Source: Vibrio sp. B1FLJ16 (GTDB lineage Bacteria; Pseudomonadota; Gammaproteobacteria; Enterobacterales; Vibrionaceae). From it: a stretch of 64,000 bases of DNA. Positions within the stretch are counted from its first letter, which is position 1; each line of letters starts with the position of its first letter. Shown in pieces: positions 38,332 through 47,544 of the stretch. The DNA lies in NCBI RefSeq assembly GCF_905175385.1, contig NZ_HG992749.1, positions 1,426,001-1,490,000 of the forward strand, given 5' to 3'. The notes below the pieces were generated by a model. That model was not told the origin of the DNA. It saw only the letters and a program-made list of their open reading frames with translations, and ran no database searches. A program made the translations under genes and the position numbers.

Positions 38332-38559
38332 TTATTTCTGATATGGACAGTGGAACTCTGCTCGCCATTCAAGTTGACGAGAGCCACGCATAGTATCGAG
38401 TAAATCTTTACCGCTCATCTGCGGAAACGAAAGTAGTACTCTTAGATCGGAAGTGCCACTATCGTTTGTCTCATACGCTCTGACATGAGTAAAAGTTGAA
38501 TACATATTCTCTGACAGCATGGCCTTATTAAGGCAAATTCCAAAGTTATCGCGTTCCAT
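38332..38559 (-). CDS. Small protein of unknown function
   Basis: A 75-residue ORF beginning MERDNFGICLNKAML. It has no signal peptide or membrane segment; text such as YSTFTHVRAYETNDSG and DLLDTMRGSRQLEWR looks like a folded domain and has normal codon use. GAAGGA lies about 10 bases before the ATG. I do not recognise the family. It lies between the efflux operon and the sensor kinase and may be a real conserved Vibrio gene. Confidence 0.55.
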   Translation of the reverse strand: MERDNFGICLNKAMLSENMYSTFTHVRAYETNDSGTSDLRVLLSFPQMSGKDLLDTMRGSRQLEWRAEFHCPYQK

Positions 38560-39033
38560 TACTTGGTGTTCCTTCTAAATATAAAACACCTCTGTTTCTA
38601 TTTTTTAATAGCAGATGGTGTCTAACTGTATGCCATATCTTCAGTATTTTCATTTTTATTTGTTTAATTTCGAACATACTGACAACTAAGTTGAGCGTTT
38701 TCTGACTTCCAGTTTCACTGCTTGATTAGTGAAGTTCTTAAAGACTCCTTTGAATAAAAATTATACGCCCGAAAAACTAGCAACGCTTTAAAATATCGAG
38801 AAAATCGCCGTGATAACTTTCATACTTTTACGTAATTACTATGTATCATGTTGAATAATAAGCGGTAAAATTTTTCGCAACGAATGATTAAGTTAATAGT
38901 TGATTGCCCGTTTAATATTTGACCGCAAAAAACACAGTTTGTTTGCGCTGTTCACATATTTGTCATCTGATTTCGGTCTGAGTGTTAACTCGATGTTAAC
39001 GTAGCGCTTATAAGGTATGACGAGGATTAGTAA
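38560..39033. other. Non-coding spacer upstream of the sensor kinase
   Basis: A 474-base AT-rich stretch. The only clear structure is a pair of GTTAAC palindromes at 38984-38989 and 38995-39000, one helical turn apart, 34 bases before the kinase start. No other gene or repeat was found. Confidence 0.45.
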
Positions 39034-40653
39034 GTGAGTTGGAGTACCATAAGCTTTCGAAAGCGCATGCTTATTATTATGACGCTTTCTGGCTTAATAG
39101 AGTTGTTGTTACTTGTTGCTGCCGGGTTTACTTATCTGAAAGTGACTCAAGAGCAAGAAATGGGGGAGAAAGCACTTGGTATTGCTCAGTTTTTGGCTAA
39201 CTCCGAGGTTGTTCTCGAAATGGTCGAAAGTGATACCCCTGAGCCTTATCAAGCCCGTTTTCGCGAACTCACTCAAGCCATTGGTGCGGCGTTTATTGTT
39301 ATTGGCGATAGAAACGGCGTACGTTTAATCCATCCCATAGATGAGCGAATTGGTAAGCCGATGAAAGGCGGTGACAACTATCGCGCATTAGAGGAGGGAA
39401 AGTCCTATATTTCGACAGCCAAAGGTTCATTGGGCTACTCAGTGCGAGGTAAAGCGGCGATATTTAACGCCCAAGGTCAGATCGTTGGCGTTGTGTCGGT
39501 GGGATATTTGCTCGACCGACTTCAGGATCGCATCGAGCCATTTTTAACTTTTCTCATCCTGATGGTTGTGGTCGTTGTTCTGGCTAATGCCATTGTTTCC
39601 AACTATGCCTCAAGAAAGTTTCAGCGCGCAATTTTGGGCTTCGAACCAGAAGAAATTGGCCGGTTGTACGGTGAACTCGAAGTGACGATGGGAACCATTA
39701 AGGAAGGAATACTGAGTATAGATTCTGATGGCGTGCTTCGTTCAATAAACCGCAGTGCGTGTCAGATATTGGGTATAGAAAGAGAGACTGCGATTAATAA
39801 GCCACTCACGGAAACACTTCGCGACAGTGACTTGTATACCGTGCTGGAAACCGGTCAGGAAGATCATGACATTGAAATCTTCCTTAACCAAAAGCGCTTG
39901 ATTGCCAACCGCTCTCCGATTTATGTCGACGGTAAAGTTGTCGGTGCAGTATCGAGTTTTCGTATGCGCGATGAGATCAGTGAACTGACGGAACAACTTT
40001 CCCAAACCAAAGAGTATGCGGAGTTATTACGTTCACAAACTCACGAGCACCGAAACAAACTCAATACGATTAGCGGGTTGGTACAACTTGGCGAACTGGA
40101 AGCGGTTCAGAAACTGATAGGGCAGGAAACTGCGCACTATCAAGCGATGATTGAATTTCTTCGAGACACCATTCGAGATCCTTTGATTGCGGGTATGTTA
40201 CTCGGTAAGACAGAGCGAGCAAGAGAGCTTGGATTAAATCTGATTGTCGAAGAAGGTAGCCGGTTGGAAGTGTTACCAACGTGGTTGAACTCAGAAGACC
40301 TGGTCACTATTTTGGGTAACTTAATTGATAATGCCTTTGATGCGACTTTAACTGCTATTCGAGAAGAGTCCAACGTTGCCATTGAGCGGAGAAATATAGA
40401 AGTCTCAATCAGTGATTATGGCAATGAAGTAATAATGGAAGTGAGTGATTTAGGCTGCGGACTACCAGCTAATATTGAGCCTAAAAATCTCTTTAAAAAA
40501 GGCATTTCAACCAAATCCCGTCATGACCGAGGAGTAGGGTTACATTTAGTAAGCCAGCTTGCTACTCGATACCACGGACAAGTGGAGATGCTGCCAAACA
40601 CAGAGTATGGAACGAGAATAACCGTGTATTTGCCTAAGGAAGAACAAGTATGA
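39034..40653 (+). CDS. CitA/DcuS-family sensor histidine kinase
   Basis: A 539-residue inner-membrane kinase. A first membrane segment (about residues 13-33) and a second (about 172-192) flank a periplasmic PAS-type (Cache) domain; IHPIDERIGKP and the later YSVRGKAAIFNAQGQIVGVV are typical of CitA/DcuS sensors of carboxylates. A cytoplasmic PAS follows, then the phospho-acceptor histidine in THEHRNKLNTISG and an ATPase domain (NLIDNAFDAT, GCGLP, GVGLHLVSQL). The GTG start has GAGGA 7 bases upstream. The signal is probably citrate, a C4-dicarboxylate or a similar acid. Confidence 0.9.
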   Translation: MSWSTISFRKRMLIIMTLSGLIELLLLVAAGFTYLKVTQEQEMGEKALGIAQFLANSEVVLEMVESDTPEPYQARFRELTQAIGAAFIVIGDRNGVRLIHPIDERIGKPMKGGDNYRALEEGKSYISTAKGSLGYSVRGKAAIFNAQGQIVGVVSVGYLLDRLQDRIEPFLTFLILMVVVVVLANAIVSNYASRKFQRAILGFEPEEIGRLYGELEVTMGTIKEGILSIDSDGVLRSINRSACQILGIERETAINKPLTETLRDSDLYTVLETGQEDHDIEIFLNQKRLIANRSPIYVDGKVVGAVSSFRMRDEISELTEQLSQTKEYAELLRSQTHEHRNKLNTISGLVQLGELEAVQKLIGQETAHYQAMIEFLRDTIRDPLIAGMLLGKTERARELGLNLIVEEGSRLEVLPTWLNSEDLVTILGNLIDNAFDATLTAIREESNVAIERRNIEVSISDYGNEVIMEVSDLGCGLPANIEPKNLFKKGISTKSRHDRGVGLHLVSQLATRYHGQVEMLPNTEYGTRITVYLPKEEQV

Positions 40654-41354
40654 ACATGGCAACGCGAGTGATGATCATCGAAGATGATCTTGCTATTGCA
40701 GAGTTACACCACAAATACCTGAGCCAGTTGGCAGGTATCGAAGTAGTGGGCATTGCAACAACGAGAATAGAAGCAGAAATGCAGCTTGAGGTATTGAAAC
40801 CAGATCTGCTTCTGATGGATGTGTATCTGCCTGACGGAACCGGACTGGATATTCTCAACACACTGCGTTCTAACAATCAAACTTGTGATGTTATTTTGAT
40901 TACCGCAGCAAGAGATGTAGATACGCTTCAGCAAGCAATGCGTGGCGGAGTAGTCGATTATTTGCTTAAACCAATCATGTTCCCGCGCCTGGAAGTCGCA
41001 CTTAAAAAGTACATTTCCCAGCGTCAGAGGTTAACCGTCGCACAGAGCTTAGATCAAAACCTAGTTGACAAAATGCTGCAATCAAATGGTGTTGCTGATA
41101 CCGCAACAAAACGTCACCCCAAAGGAATCGACAGCGTTACGTTAGATAAAATTCGAGACTTATTTCCCAGCGGAGAAAAGATTACGGCTGATCAGGCGGG
41201 AGATAAAATTGGAGCGAGTCGCACGACAGCCAGACGATACCTTGAGTACTTAATAAGCTCTGGCGAGCTGGAAGCGGATCTAAACTACGGCACGGTAGGA
41301 CGCCCGGAGCGCTGCTATAAGAAAGTGAAACGTTATACCAATCGTAGTAAATAA
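40650..41354 (+). CDS. CitB/DcuR-family response regulator
   Basis: A 234-residue regulator. The receiver domain has the acidic pair EDD near residue 11, the phospho-acceptor aspartate in LLLMDVYLPDG and the lysine in YLLKPI. The C-terminal domain carries a helix-turn-helix (TADQAGDKIGASRTTARRYL) of the DcuR/CitB type. It overlaps the kinase gene by four bases. The target is not adjacent: no carboxylate transporter borders this pair, though tctCBA lies 14 kb downstream. Confidence 0.9.
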   Translation: MNMATRVMIIEDDLAIAELHHKYLSQLAGIEVVGIATTRIEAEMQLEVLKPDLLLMDVYLPDGTGLDILNTLRSNNQTCDVILITAARDVDTLQQAMRGGVVDYLLKPIMFPRLEVALKKYISQRQRLTVAQSLDQNLVDKMLQSNGVADTATKRHPKGIDSVTLDKIRDLFPSGEKITADQAGDKIGASRTTARRYLEYLISSGELEADLNYGTVGRPERCYKKVKRYTNRSK

Positions 41355-41500
41355 CTGGTCATTCTAGCTTGCTAAAATCCTCGATAACTGCGTTACAATT
41401 TTTGATTGTAGAATAACTACTTATCGAAAAATTGTGCGTTGTTCTCAAGCATTTTTGCTGCGCTATTTCTGATCACTTACTTACTGTGATTGGTATTAAA

Positions 41501-41530
41501 AAAACGGTGGCGTAAAGTGCCACCGTTTTG
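41501..41530. terminator. Bidirectional terminator
   Basis: Stem AAAACGGTGGC/GCCACCGTTTT with a seven-base loop between the convergent response regulator and TonB receptor genes. Confidence 0.85.
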
Positions 41531-41564
41531 CATAAATTCATCCGGCTAAATCACTGCGGGTTGA

Positions 41565-43715
41565 TTAAAAGTTGTACTCAAACTTTACTTCCACAGAACG
41601 TTCAGAGCCGTACCAGCAGTTCATGCTGTCGTAACAGGTATAGCTCTCTTCATCAAACAGGTTGTTCATGACCAGGTTCGCTGCAGCGCCATCGAGTGAA
41701 TCGCTCAGTAACCCTAAGTCATACCCTAGCGATATATCAACTAGTGTATAAGATGGCACCTTGCCACTCAGATTGTATGCGCCCATCTGCATCTCGCCAA
41801 GGTATCGTACCCCGCCACTAATGCGTGTTCCTGCCAGCGGACCATTGTACAGGTAGTAGTTTGTCCATAGATTCGCGCTATGTTCTGGTACATAAATTGG
41901 TGTTTTACCCACTAAAGCACCATCCACATCTTTGGTGATTTCCATATCCATGTATGAATAGCTGGCGTTTATATCCCAGGCATCGGTCACGAACCAACGG
42001 CTTTCCAGCTCCAGTCCCTGAGAAAGAACTTCACCAAGCTGAATTTTTGCACGGTAGGTAGGATCATTCGGGTCGTAAGAAACGGCATCCTCTTTGGTAA
42101 TATGGAAATAAGAGGCGGTCATTTCCGTCGCACCATCAAGAGATTGATATTTAACCCCAACTTCAATTTGCTCACCCAACTGTGGTTTAAGAGCTTTACC
42201 GTCGATGTCCGTTCCTGCAGCTGGTTCAAAGCTTGTTGCGTAGCTCGCGAAAGGCGATAGTCCATTGCTGAACTCATACAATGCACCCACTCGATAGGAA
42301 AATTGGTTATGATCTGCCGTATCCCTGGTACCGGCAACAATAGTGCTGGTTTTAACGTCACTGGCTTCAAAAAGGTCGTAACGTCCGCCTGCTAGCAACA
42401 CCCAATCACCAAGGCGAATCTGGTCTTGAAGATAGAAGCCTAACTGTTCAGTTTTTATTTTATGCGACTCGTCATAGACTTCTGTTAATGCACTTGTGTC
42501 TAATAAGCTGTTGTTTGGATTAAAAATGTTAAAAGCATAAAACTCTGCGTTCCCTGCATACTCTCTATAGGAAGAGTTACCTTTAAGCTTTAGATAATCA
42601 ATACCAAACAACATGTTATGCTCATTACTGCCGAATTTAACCGTACCAGAGAGCTGATTGTCGATAACAAATGACTGAGAGTCTTCATCCGTGTCATAGA
42701 TATTGCGACTCATTGCGCCGGTTGCCTGATCAAAGCTGGTTGCTAAATGGTAGGTATTCTCTTGATATAATGAGGCATCGGTATAGCGTGCATTTTGCAA
42801 TATAGTCCAGTCATCGTTAATGACATGATTGACCTTATAACCGAGCATAAAGACTTCTCGTTCAAAGGTGCTCCAGTTAACATCTCCTGCAGAAGTCGTC
42901 GGTGCAATCGAACCCGCAGGATTACTCATAATCATTCCAGATGCAGGAAGGGAAGAGTTGATCCCCATGCTCGGATCGTTCTGATAATACAGATTAACAT
43001 TAACCAGTGTGCTCTCTGTTGCCTGCCAGTCTAAAGAGGGCGCTACAACGTAACGTTCTTCTTCTGCATGTTCGACCTGGCTGTCACGCTTACGAGCTAA
43101 GGCAATCAAACGGTAGTTGACGTTGCTCTCACCAATTTGGCCAGTACTGTCTAATGTCGCTTCCATTAAATTTCTCGTACCTGTAGATACACCTATTTGA
43201 GTACTTGCTTGTTCCTGTGGTGATTTGGCGATTATATTCACCATTCCACCCGGGGGCATACTTCCATAAAGTACTGAAGTCGGGCCTTTGAATATTTCAA
43301 CTTGCTGCATCGCAATCGGATCAATTTGGGGCTGTAAGTTCCATCCTGTTAAGTAAGGCAGTTTCAAACCGTCATAGTAACTTTCATTGTTGGCAAAGCC
43401 GCGGATATAAAAAGTGTCGTACATAGTGACAGAAGCACCTTTGCTCTCTGTAACAACTCCAGGTGCATAACGAAGTACCTGGTTGAGTGATTTAACTCCG
43501 CGCTGGTCTAATTGCTCCGAGTCAATAATCGTAATGCCTTGGGGCGTCTCCTTTGGCTCTAGAACTGTCTTTGTGGCAGTATTTCGGTAGGCTTCACCAA
43601 GTATAGTGATGGTTTCGTTTTGAGAAGTACTTTCATTAGCGATAACAGTACCTGATGCAAGTGCAGAAACAACGACAGCGAGGGCTGTACGTTGAACATG
43701 GGCTGAACTTTTCAT
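41565..43715 (-). CDS. TonB-dependent siderophore receptor (hydroxamate type)
   Basis: A 716-residue outer-membrane receptor with a signal peptide of about 26 residues, a likely TonB box ETITILGEAY, a plug domain (about residues 50-165; TPQGITIIDSEQLDQRGV, PTSVLYGSMPPGGMVN) and a C-terminal 22-strand barrel ending in F. The C-terminal CYDSMNCWYGSERSVEV resembles the ferrichrome/ferrioxamine receptors FhuA and FoxA, so the ligand is probably a hydroxamate siderophore. A Fur box at 43741-43755 and an upstream AraC regulator match the ferrioxamine desR-desA layout of other vibrios; this identity is inference. Confidence 0.88.
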   Translation of the reverse strand: MKSSAHVQRTALAVVVSALASGTVIANESTSQNETITILGEAYRNTATKTVLEPKETPQGITIIDSEQLDQRGVKSLNQVLRYAPGVVTESKGASVTMYDTFYIRGFANNESYYDGLKLPYLTGWNLQPQIDPIAMQQVEIFKGPTSVLYGSMPPGGMVNIIAKSPQEQASTQIGVSTGTRNLMEATLDSTGQIGESNVNYRLIALARKRDSQVEHAEEERYVVAPSLDWQATESTLVNVNLYYQNDPSMGINSSLPASGMIMSNPAGSIAPTTSAGDVNWSTFEREVFMLGYKVNHVINDDWTILQNARYTDASLYQENTYHLATSFDQATGAMSRNIYDTDEDSQSFVIDNQLSGTVKFGSNEHNMLFGIDYLKLKGNSSYREYAGNAEFYAFNIFNPNNSLLDTSALTEVYDESHKIKTEQLGFYLQDQIRLGDWVLLAGGRYDLFEASDVKTSTIVAGTRDTADHNQFSYRVGALYEFSNGLSPFASYATSFEPAAGTDIDGKALKPQLGEQIEVGVKYQSLDGATEMTASYFHITKEDAVSYDPNDPTYRAKIQLGEVLSQGLELESRWFVTDAWDINASYSYMDMEITKDVDGALVGKTPIYVPEHSANLWTNYYLYNGPLAGTRISGGVRYLGEMQMGAYNLSGKVPSYTLVDISLGYDLGLLSDSLDGAAANLVMNNLFDEESYTCYDSMNCWYGSERSVEVKFEYNF

Positions 43716-43740
43716 ATTTAATCCACTACTTATTCTTATT

Positions 43741-43755
43741 TGGTAATAATTTTCA
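43741..43755 (-). promoter_or_regulatory. Fur box upstream of the TonB receptor
   Basis: Read on the minus strand, TGAAAATTATTACCA matches the 7-1-7 Fur consensus TGATAATCATTATCA at 12 of 15 positions, 26 bases before the receptor start codon. It implies repression when iron is plentiful. Confidence 0.65.
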
Positions 43756-43828
43756 TTTGTATTTTATATCTGGAATAAATAGAAAAGTTAACAATTTGGT
43801 GCAAACTTAAGATTAGCTGTGCCTGTTG

Positions 43829-44761
43829 CTATACGGCTTTCAATAGGGGAGCGATACACTTGACCGGAAGCCAGTATTGCATCTGAGCAGCGGCGCTATC
43901 GAGTTGGTAATCTTCAGGATAAATTTCCAGCTCATAACCATCCACACCGCGATAGTTTGAATAAGGTAGCCAATCCAGGATGAACCATTCTAATGTTTTG
44001 GCAAGGCCGGTAGCTTTGCCAATGTGAGTCACGACTGCATAGGTTTGCTGAGGAACATATAAAGTATCGAATTGTTTAATTGAACTAACGTTAGAGCTTG
44101 GGAGGTCACCAGTTTCGCTTTGGAAGCCCGCCCAATATTCGAGTTGTGTGTGACTGGAATGTTTTCGTGTGACATCAACTACACCAATACTTGGCGAGAG
44201 ACGGGGTATATCTGAGATAGATAGCACCTTGTTCCAGAGTCTCGGTACTTTAGATTGAAAGTCGGGCTCTGATGAGAACAGCCCATTAATAGCATGGTGA
44301 ATACCTGTGACGTAAAAAGAAGGTTTTGTTTCAATTTTAACGTCAACAAACCTTGTTTCTAGCCTTGATGTTTGGGACGGGATCAAAAGGCTTAGGGGTT
44401 GTCTTAAACCGGTTAACTGTTGTTTTCTGCGGTATTCACGGGGACTCACAGAAAACATCTGCTTGAATGCCCGGCTAAATGCATTTTCTGATGAAAAGCC
44501 CATCTCAATGGCAATGTCTAAAGAACGGTCGGTGCTATTTATCAGCCGTTCGGCAGCGTAGCTTAGCTTTAGTTCTCTAACGTAATGCGCCACAGATAAT
44601 CCGGTATGTTGCTGAAAAACACGTTGTAGTTGCCAGCGTGACCAACAGCTTCGCTGTGAAATATCGTCAACACTAAGGGTTAACTCTAGGTTGCTGTGGA
44701 TGTAATCAAGCACATTCTGAATGCGATTTAATGGATGTGTAATGCTGGTCACTGAGCTCAT
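43829..44761 (-). CDS. AraC-family regulator with GyrI-like domain
   Basis: A 310-residue regulator. The N-terminal 105 residues hold the two AraC helix-turn-helix motifs (LSVDDISQRSCWSRWQLQRV and IAIEMGFSSENAFSRAFKQM), as in Rob and SoxS. The C-terminal half (from about residue 130) is a GyrI-like small-molecule binding domain. It lies 113 bases upstream of the siderophore receptor gene in the same direction and has its own Fur box, so it most likely activates the receptor when the ferric siderophore is present. Confidence 0.87.
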   Translation of the reverse strand: MSSVTSITHPLNRIQNVLDYIHSNLELTLSVDDISQRSCWSRWQLQRVFQQHTGLSVAHYVRELKLSYAAERLINSTDRSLDIAIEMGFSSENAFSRAFKQMFSVSPREYRRKQQLTGLRQPLSLLIPSQTSRLETRFVDVKIETKPSFYVTGIHHAINGLFSSEPDFQSKVPRLWNKVLSISDIPRLSPSIGVVDVTRKHSSHTQLEYWAGFQSETGDLPSSNVSSIKQFDTLYVPQQTYAVVTHIGKATGLAKTLEWFILDWLPYSNYRGVDGYELEIYPEDYQLDSAAAQMQYWLPVKCIAPLLKAV

Positions 44762-44803
44762 CGCGATATCAATAAGTTAGGCATAGATATTATTATGTAT
44801 AAT

Positions 44804-44818
44804 TGCGAATGATTATCA
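44804..44818 (-). promoter_or_regulatory. Fur box upstream of the AraC regulator
   Basis: Read on the minus strand, TGATAATCATTCGCA matches the 7-1-7 Fur consensus TGATAATCATTATCA at 13 of 15 positions, 43 bases before the regulator start. Confidence 0.75.
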
Positions 44819-45003
44819 ACTGCAAACTAGCCGTAATGAGAAACGCTCACCATTTAGTACAGATTTATGCTCTCATAAAGAAGTGAAGATTTTTTAAACA
44901 GGATGGAGTTTTTACTCGAATTTGCCTTAAGTTTTTATGTTTATAAAATACAAAGAGTTAGGTTGTTTTCTGCAACTTATTTAATCGTTTGCACTAGCAA
45001 GTG

Positions 45004-45017
45004 TTGATGTAAATCAA
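45004..45017. promoter_or_regulatory. FNR box upstream of zwf
   Basis: TTGATGTAAATCAA is a perfect match to the FNR consensus TTGAT-N4-ATCAA. It lies 272 bases before the zwf start and 243 bases before the divergent AraC gene start, in a 527-base spacer. The remaining spacer has GC-poor sequence with no other feature I can name. Confidence 0.6.
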
Positions 45018-45288
45018 ATTGTCGTAGACAATACCACCCCGTATCGGACTCTCTTCCATTGCCTACAGGGGGATGCTCTTGATACGTAACTGACCTGAAT
45101 GCCCTCAGAAAGTCGTGTTTTGATATGGTTTTTGAACACAACCTTTTGAGGTTCTTTGGGCCTAAAATGACTTACCTATCAACGTAATAGGTAGGAGCAA
45201 TTTTCTTTTTTGAAGTGCCATTGATAGGGTAGGTCAACTTTTTAGCCATATCCGGGCACACAATAAGTACCTCGTTTTTAAGGGAAAG

Positions 45289-46794
45289 ATGATGGTAATA
45301 CCAGAAAACAGCAGCATCGTTATTTTTGGTGCTTCAGGCGACCTTACATACCGTAAGTTAGTTCCTGCTTTATACCACCTTTATGCGAACAAGCAGCTGC
45401 CAGAGAATTTTGCGATTCTCGGTGTCAGTCGTACTGAATACAGTGATGACTCTTATCGCGAGAAGTTGAAGAAGTCGCTTCAGGAGATGGAAAAAACAGA
45501 GCCAGAAACGCTTAATGCATTTATTAACCATCTGCACTATCAAGCTATCAACACTTCTGACACCCAAGATTATGCTAAGCTGGCAACTCGTTTAGATCAG
45601 CTAGCTACCGAATACAAGCTGGAACAGCGTAATACTCTTTTCTACCTGGCGACTCCGCCAAGCTTATACAGTGTAATACCTGCAAGTCTTGCAGCCCATG
45701 GTCTGAATAACGAAGATGATGGCTGGAAACGTCTAATCATTGAGAAGCCATTCGGCTACGATCTTGAATCAGCGCGTATTCTTGATAAAGAAATTCACGA
45801 GCACTTCCAAGAGCATCAAATCTACCGTATTGACCATTACCTGGGCAAAGAAACGGTTCAAAACCTACTTGTTTTCCGTTTCTCAAACGCGATGTTTGAA
45901 CCGCTGTGGAACCGTAATTTCATTGATTACGTTGAAATCACTGGCGCGGAGTTCCTAGGTGTTGAAGAGCGTGGTGGCTACTACGATAACTCTGGCGCTG
46001 TTCGCGACATGTTCCAAAATCACCTTCTGCAAGTTTTAGCTATGGTAGGTATGGAGCCGCCTGCTCAAATTAATGCAGACTCAATGCGTGATGAAGTGGT
46101 TAAAGTTCTTCAGTGTCTGAAACCTCTGGACGAAGACGCGTTGCGTAACGATCTGGTTCTTGGCCAGTACACGGCATCTGACGTTCGTGGCCAGCATTTA
46201 CCTGGATACCGTGAAGAAAACGGTGTAGCGGATGACTCTCGTACCGAGACCTACATTGGTCTTAAAGCTCATATCAATAACTGGCGATGGAATGGCGTGC
46301 CATTCTATGTGCGCACAGGTAAGCGTCTACCGACTCGTGTGACAGAAGTCGTGATCCATTTTAAGCAGACACCTCATCCGGTGTTTGGTCAAAATGCGCC
46401 TGAGAACAAACTGATTATTCGCATTCAGCCAGATGAAGGCATCCAGATGAGCTTCGGCCTAAAAGAGCCGGGTGCAGGTTTTAAAGCAAAAGAAGTGAAG
46501 ATGAACTTCCACTACGCTGACCTGCAAGAAGCTCAAATGCTCACCGCTTATGAGCGTTTATTGCTTGATTCACTGAACGGCGATGCAACTCTATTTGCTC
46601 GCAGCGATGCTGTGGAAGCATGTTGGGAATACGTACAGCCAATTCTCGACTTTAAACAAGATCCACAATCACTCTTCGGATACGCATGTGGTACATGGGG
46701 TCCAAAAGAATCTGATGACTTGCTACAGCGTGATAACCGCGCTTGGCGCTTCCCATGTAAAAACCTAACAGATACGGACTACTGTGAACTATGA
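45289..46794 (+). CDS. zwf: Glucose-6-phosphate 1-dehydrogenase
   Basis: A 501-residue enzyme that oxidises glucose 6-phosphate to 6-phosphogluconolactone with NADP+, the entry to the oxidative pentose phosphate pathway. The nucleotide motif [11 protein letters not shown] is near residue 12 and the active-site text [19 protein letters not shown] near residue 180 with its conserved His and Lys. The length is normal. Two adjacent ATG codons (45289 and 45292) are possible starts. Its stop overlaps pgl by four bases. Confidence 0.97.
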   Translation: MMVIPENSSIVIFGASGDLTYRKLVPALYHLYANKQLPENFAILGVSRTEYSDDSYREKLKKSLQEMEKTEPETLNAFINHLHYQAINTSDTQDYAKLATRLDQLATEYKLEQRNTLFYLATPPSLYSVIPASLAAHGLNNEDDGWKRLIIEKPFGYDLESARILDKEIHEHFQEHQIYRIDHYLGKETVQNLLVFRFSNAMFEPLWNRNFIDYVEITGAEFLGVEERGGYYDNSGAVRDMFQNHLLQVLAMVGMEPPAQINADSMRDEVVKVLQCLKPLDEDALRNDLVLGQYTASDVRGQHLPGYREENGVADDSRTETYIGLKAHINNWRWNGVPFYVRTGKRLPTRVTEVVIHFKQTPHPVFGQNAPENKLIIRIQPDEGIQMSFGLKEPGAGFKAKEVKMNFHYADLQEAQMLTAYERLLLDSLNGDATLFARSDAVEACWEYVQPILDFKQDPQSLFGYACGTWGPKESDDLLQRDNRAWRFPCKNLTDTDYCEL

Positions 46795-47507
46795 TCAACC
46801 ATAAGATCTATCAAACTGCAGAGCAGGTAGTAGAAAGCCTGGCTAACGATATGAAAGCGTTCAGCGAAATGGGCCGACCTGTTCACATTTCTCTTTCGGG
46901 TGGCAGCACGCCAAAAATGCTATTTAAGTTATTGGCAACAGAAGCCTATGCCACATCAGTTCAATGGCAGAACCTGCACTTCTGGTGGGGTGATGAACGC
47001 TGCGTTGCACCGGATGATGCTGAAAGCAACTATGGTGAAGCAAACGAGCTTCTGTTTAGCAAAGTAAATATGCCTGCTGAGAACATTCACCGTATCCGTG
47101 GTGAAGATGATCCACAAGCAGAAGCTGAGCGCTTTGCAAAAGAGATGCTAGATGCGATTCCTTCTCTACGTGGCACTCCGGTATTTGACTGGATCTTACT
47201 GGGTGTAGGCGCAGATGGTCATACGGCATCACTGTTCCCTGGACAGACAAACTACGAAGACACGAACTTGTCTGTCGTAGCGACACATCCTGAATCAGGT
47301 CAGCTTCGTGTATCAAAGACCGCTCGAGTATTAGAGGCAGCAAAACGTATTAGTTACTTAGTGCTTGGCGCAGGTAAAGCGGACATCGTTGAAGAGATCA
47401 ACGGTTCGCCTGCGGATGCACTGCCATACCCGGCAGCAAAGGTTGAGTCACAAGCGGGCCTAACGGAATGGTATTTAGATTTGGACGCGGCAGCAAAAAT
47501 TGCTTAA
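46791..47507 (+). CDS. pgl: 6-phosphogluconolactonase
   Basis: A 238-residue enzyme of the DevB/NagB-like type that hydrolyses 6-phosphogluconolactone to 6-phosphogluconate. Markers are [15 protein letters not shown] near residue 33, the [12 protein letters not shown] segment, and [16 protein letters not shown]. It begins in a four-base overlap with zwf and is second in the operon. Confidence 0.95.
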   Translation: MINHKIYQTAEQVVESLANDMKAFSEMGRPVHISLSGGSTPKMLFKLLATEAYATSVQWQNLHFWWGDERCVAPDDAESNYGEANELLFSKVNMPAENIHRIRGEDDPQAEAERFAKEMLDAIPSLRGTPVFDWILLGVGADGHTASLFPGQTNYEDTNLSVVATHPESGQLRVSKTARVLEAAKRISYLVLGAGKADIVEEINGSPADALPYPAAKVESQAGLTEWYLDLDAAAKIA

Positions 47508-47544
47508 TAGCTGTTCGTCAATGGAACAAAATTGGAGAGAAACA

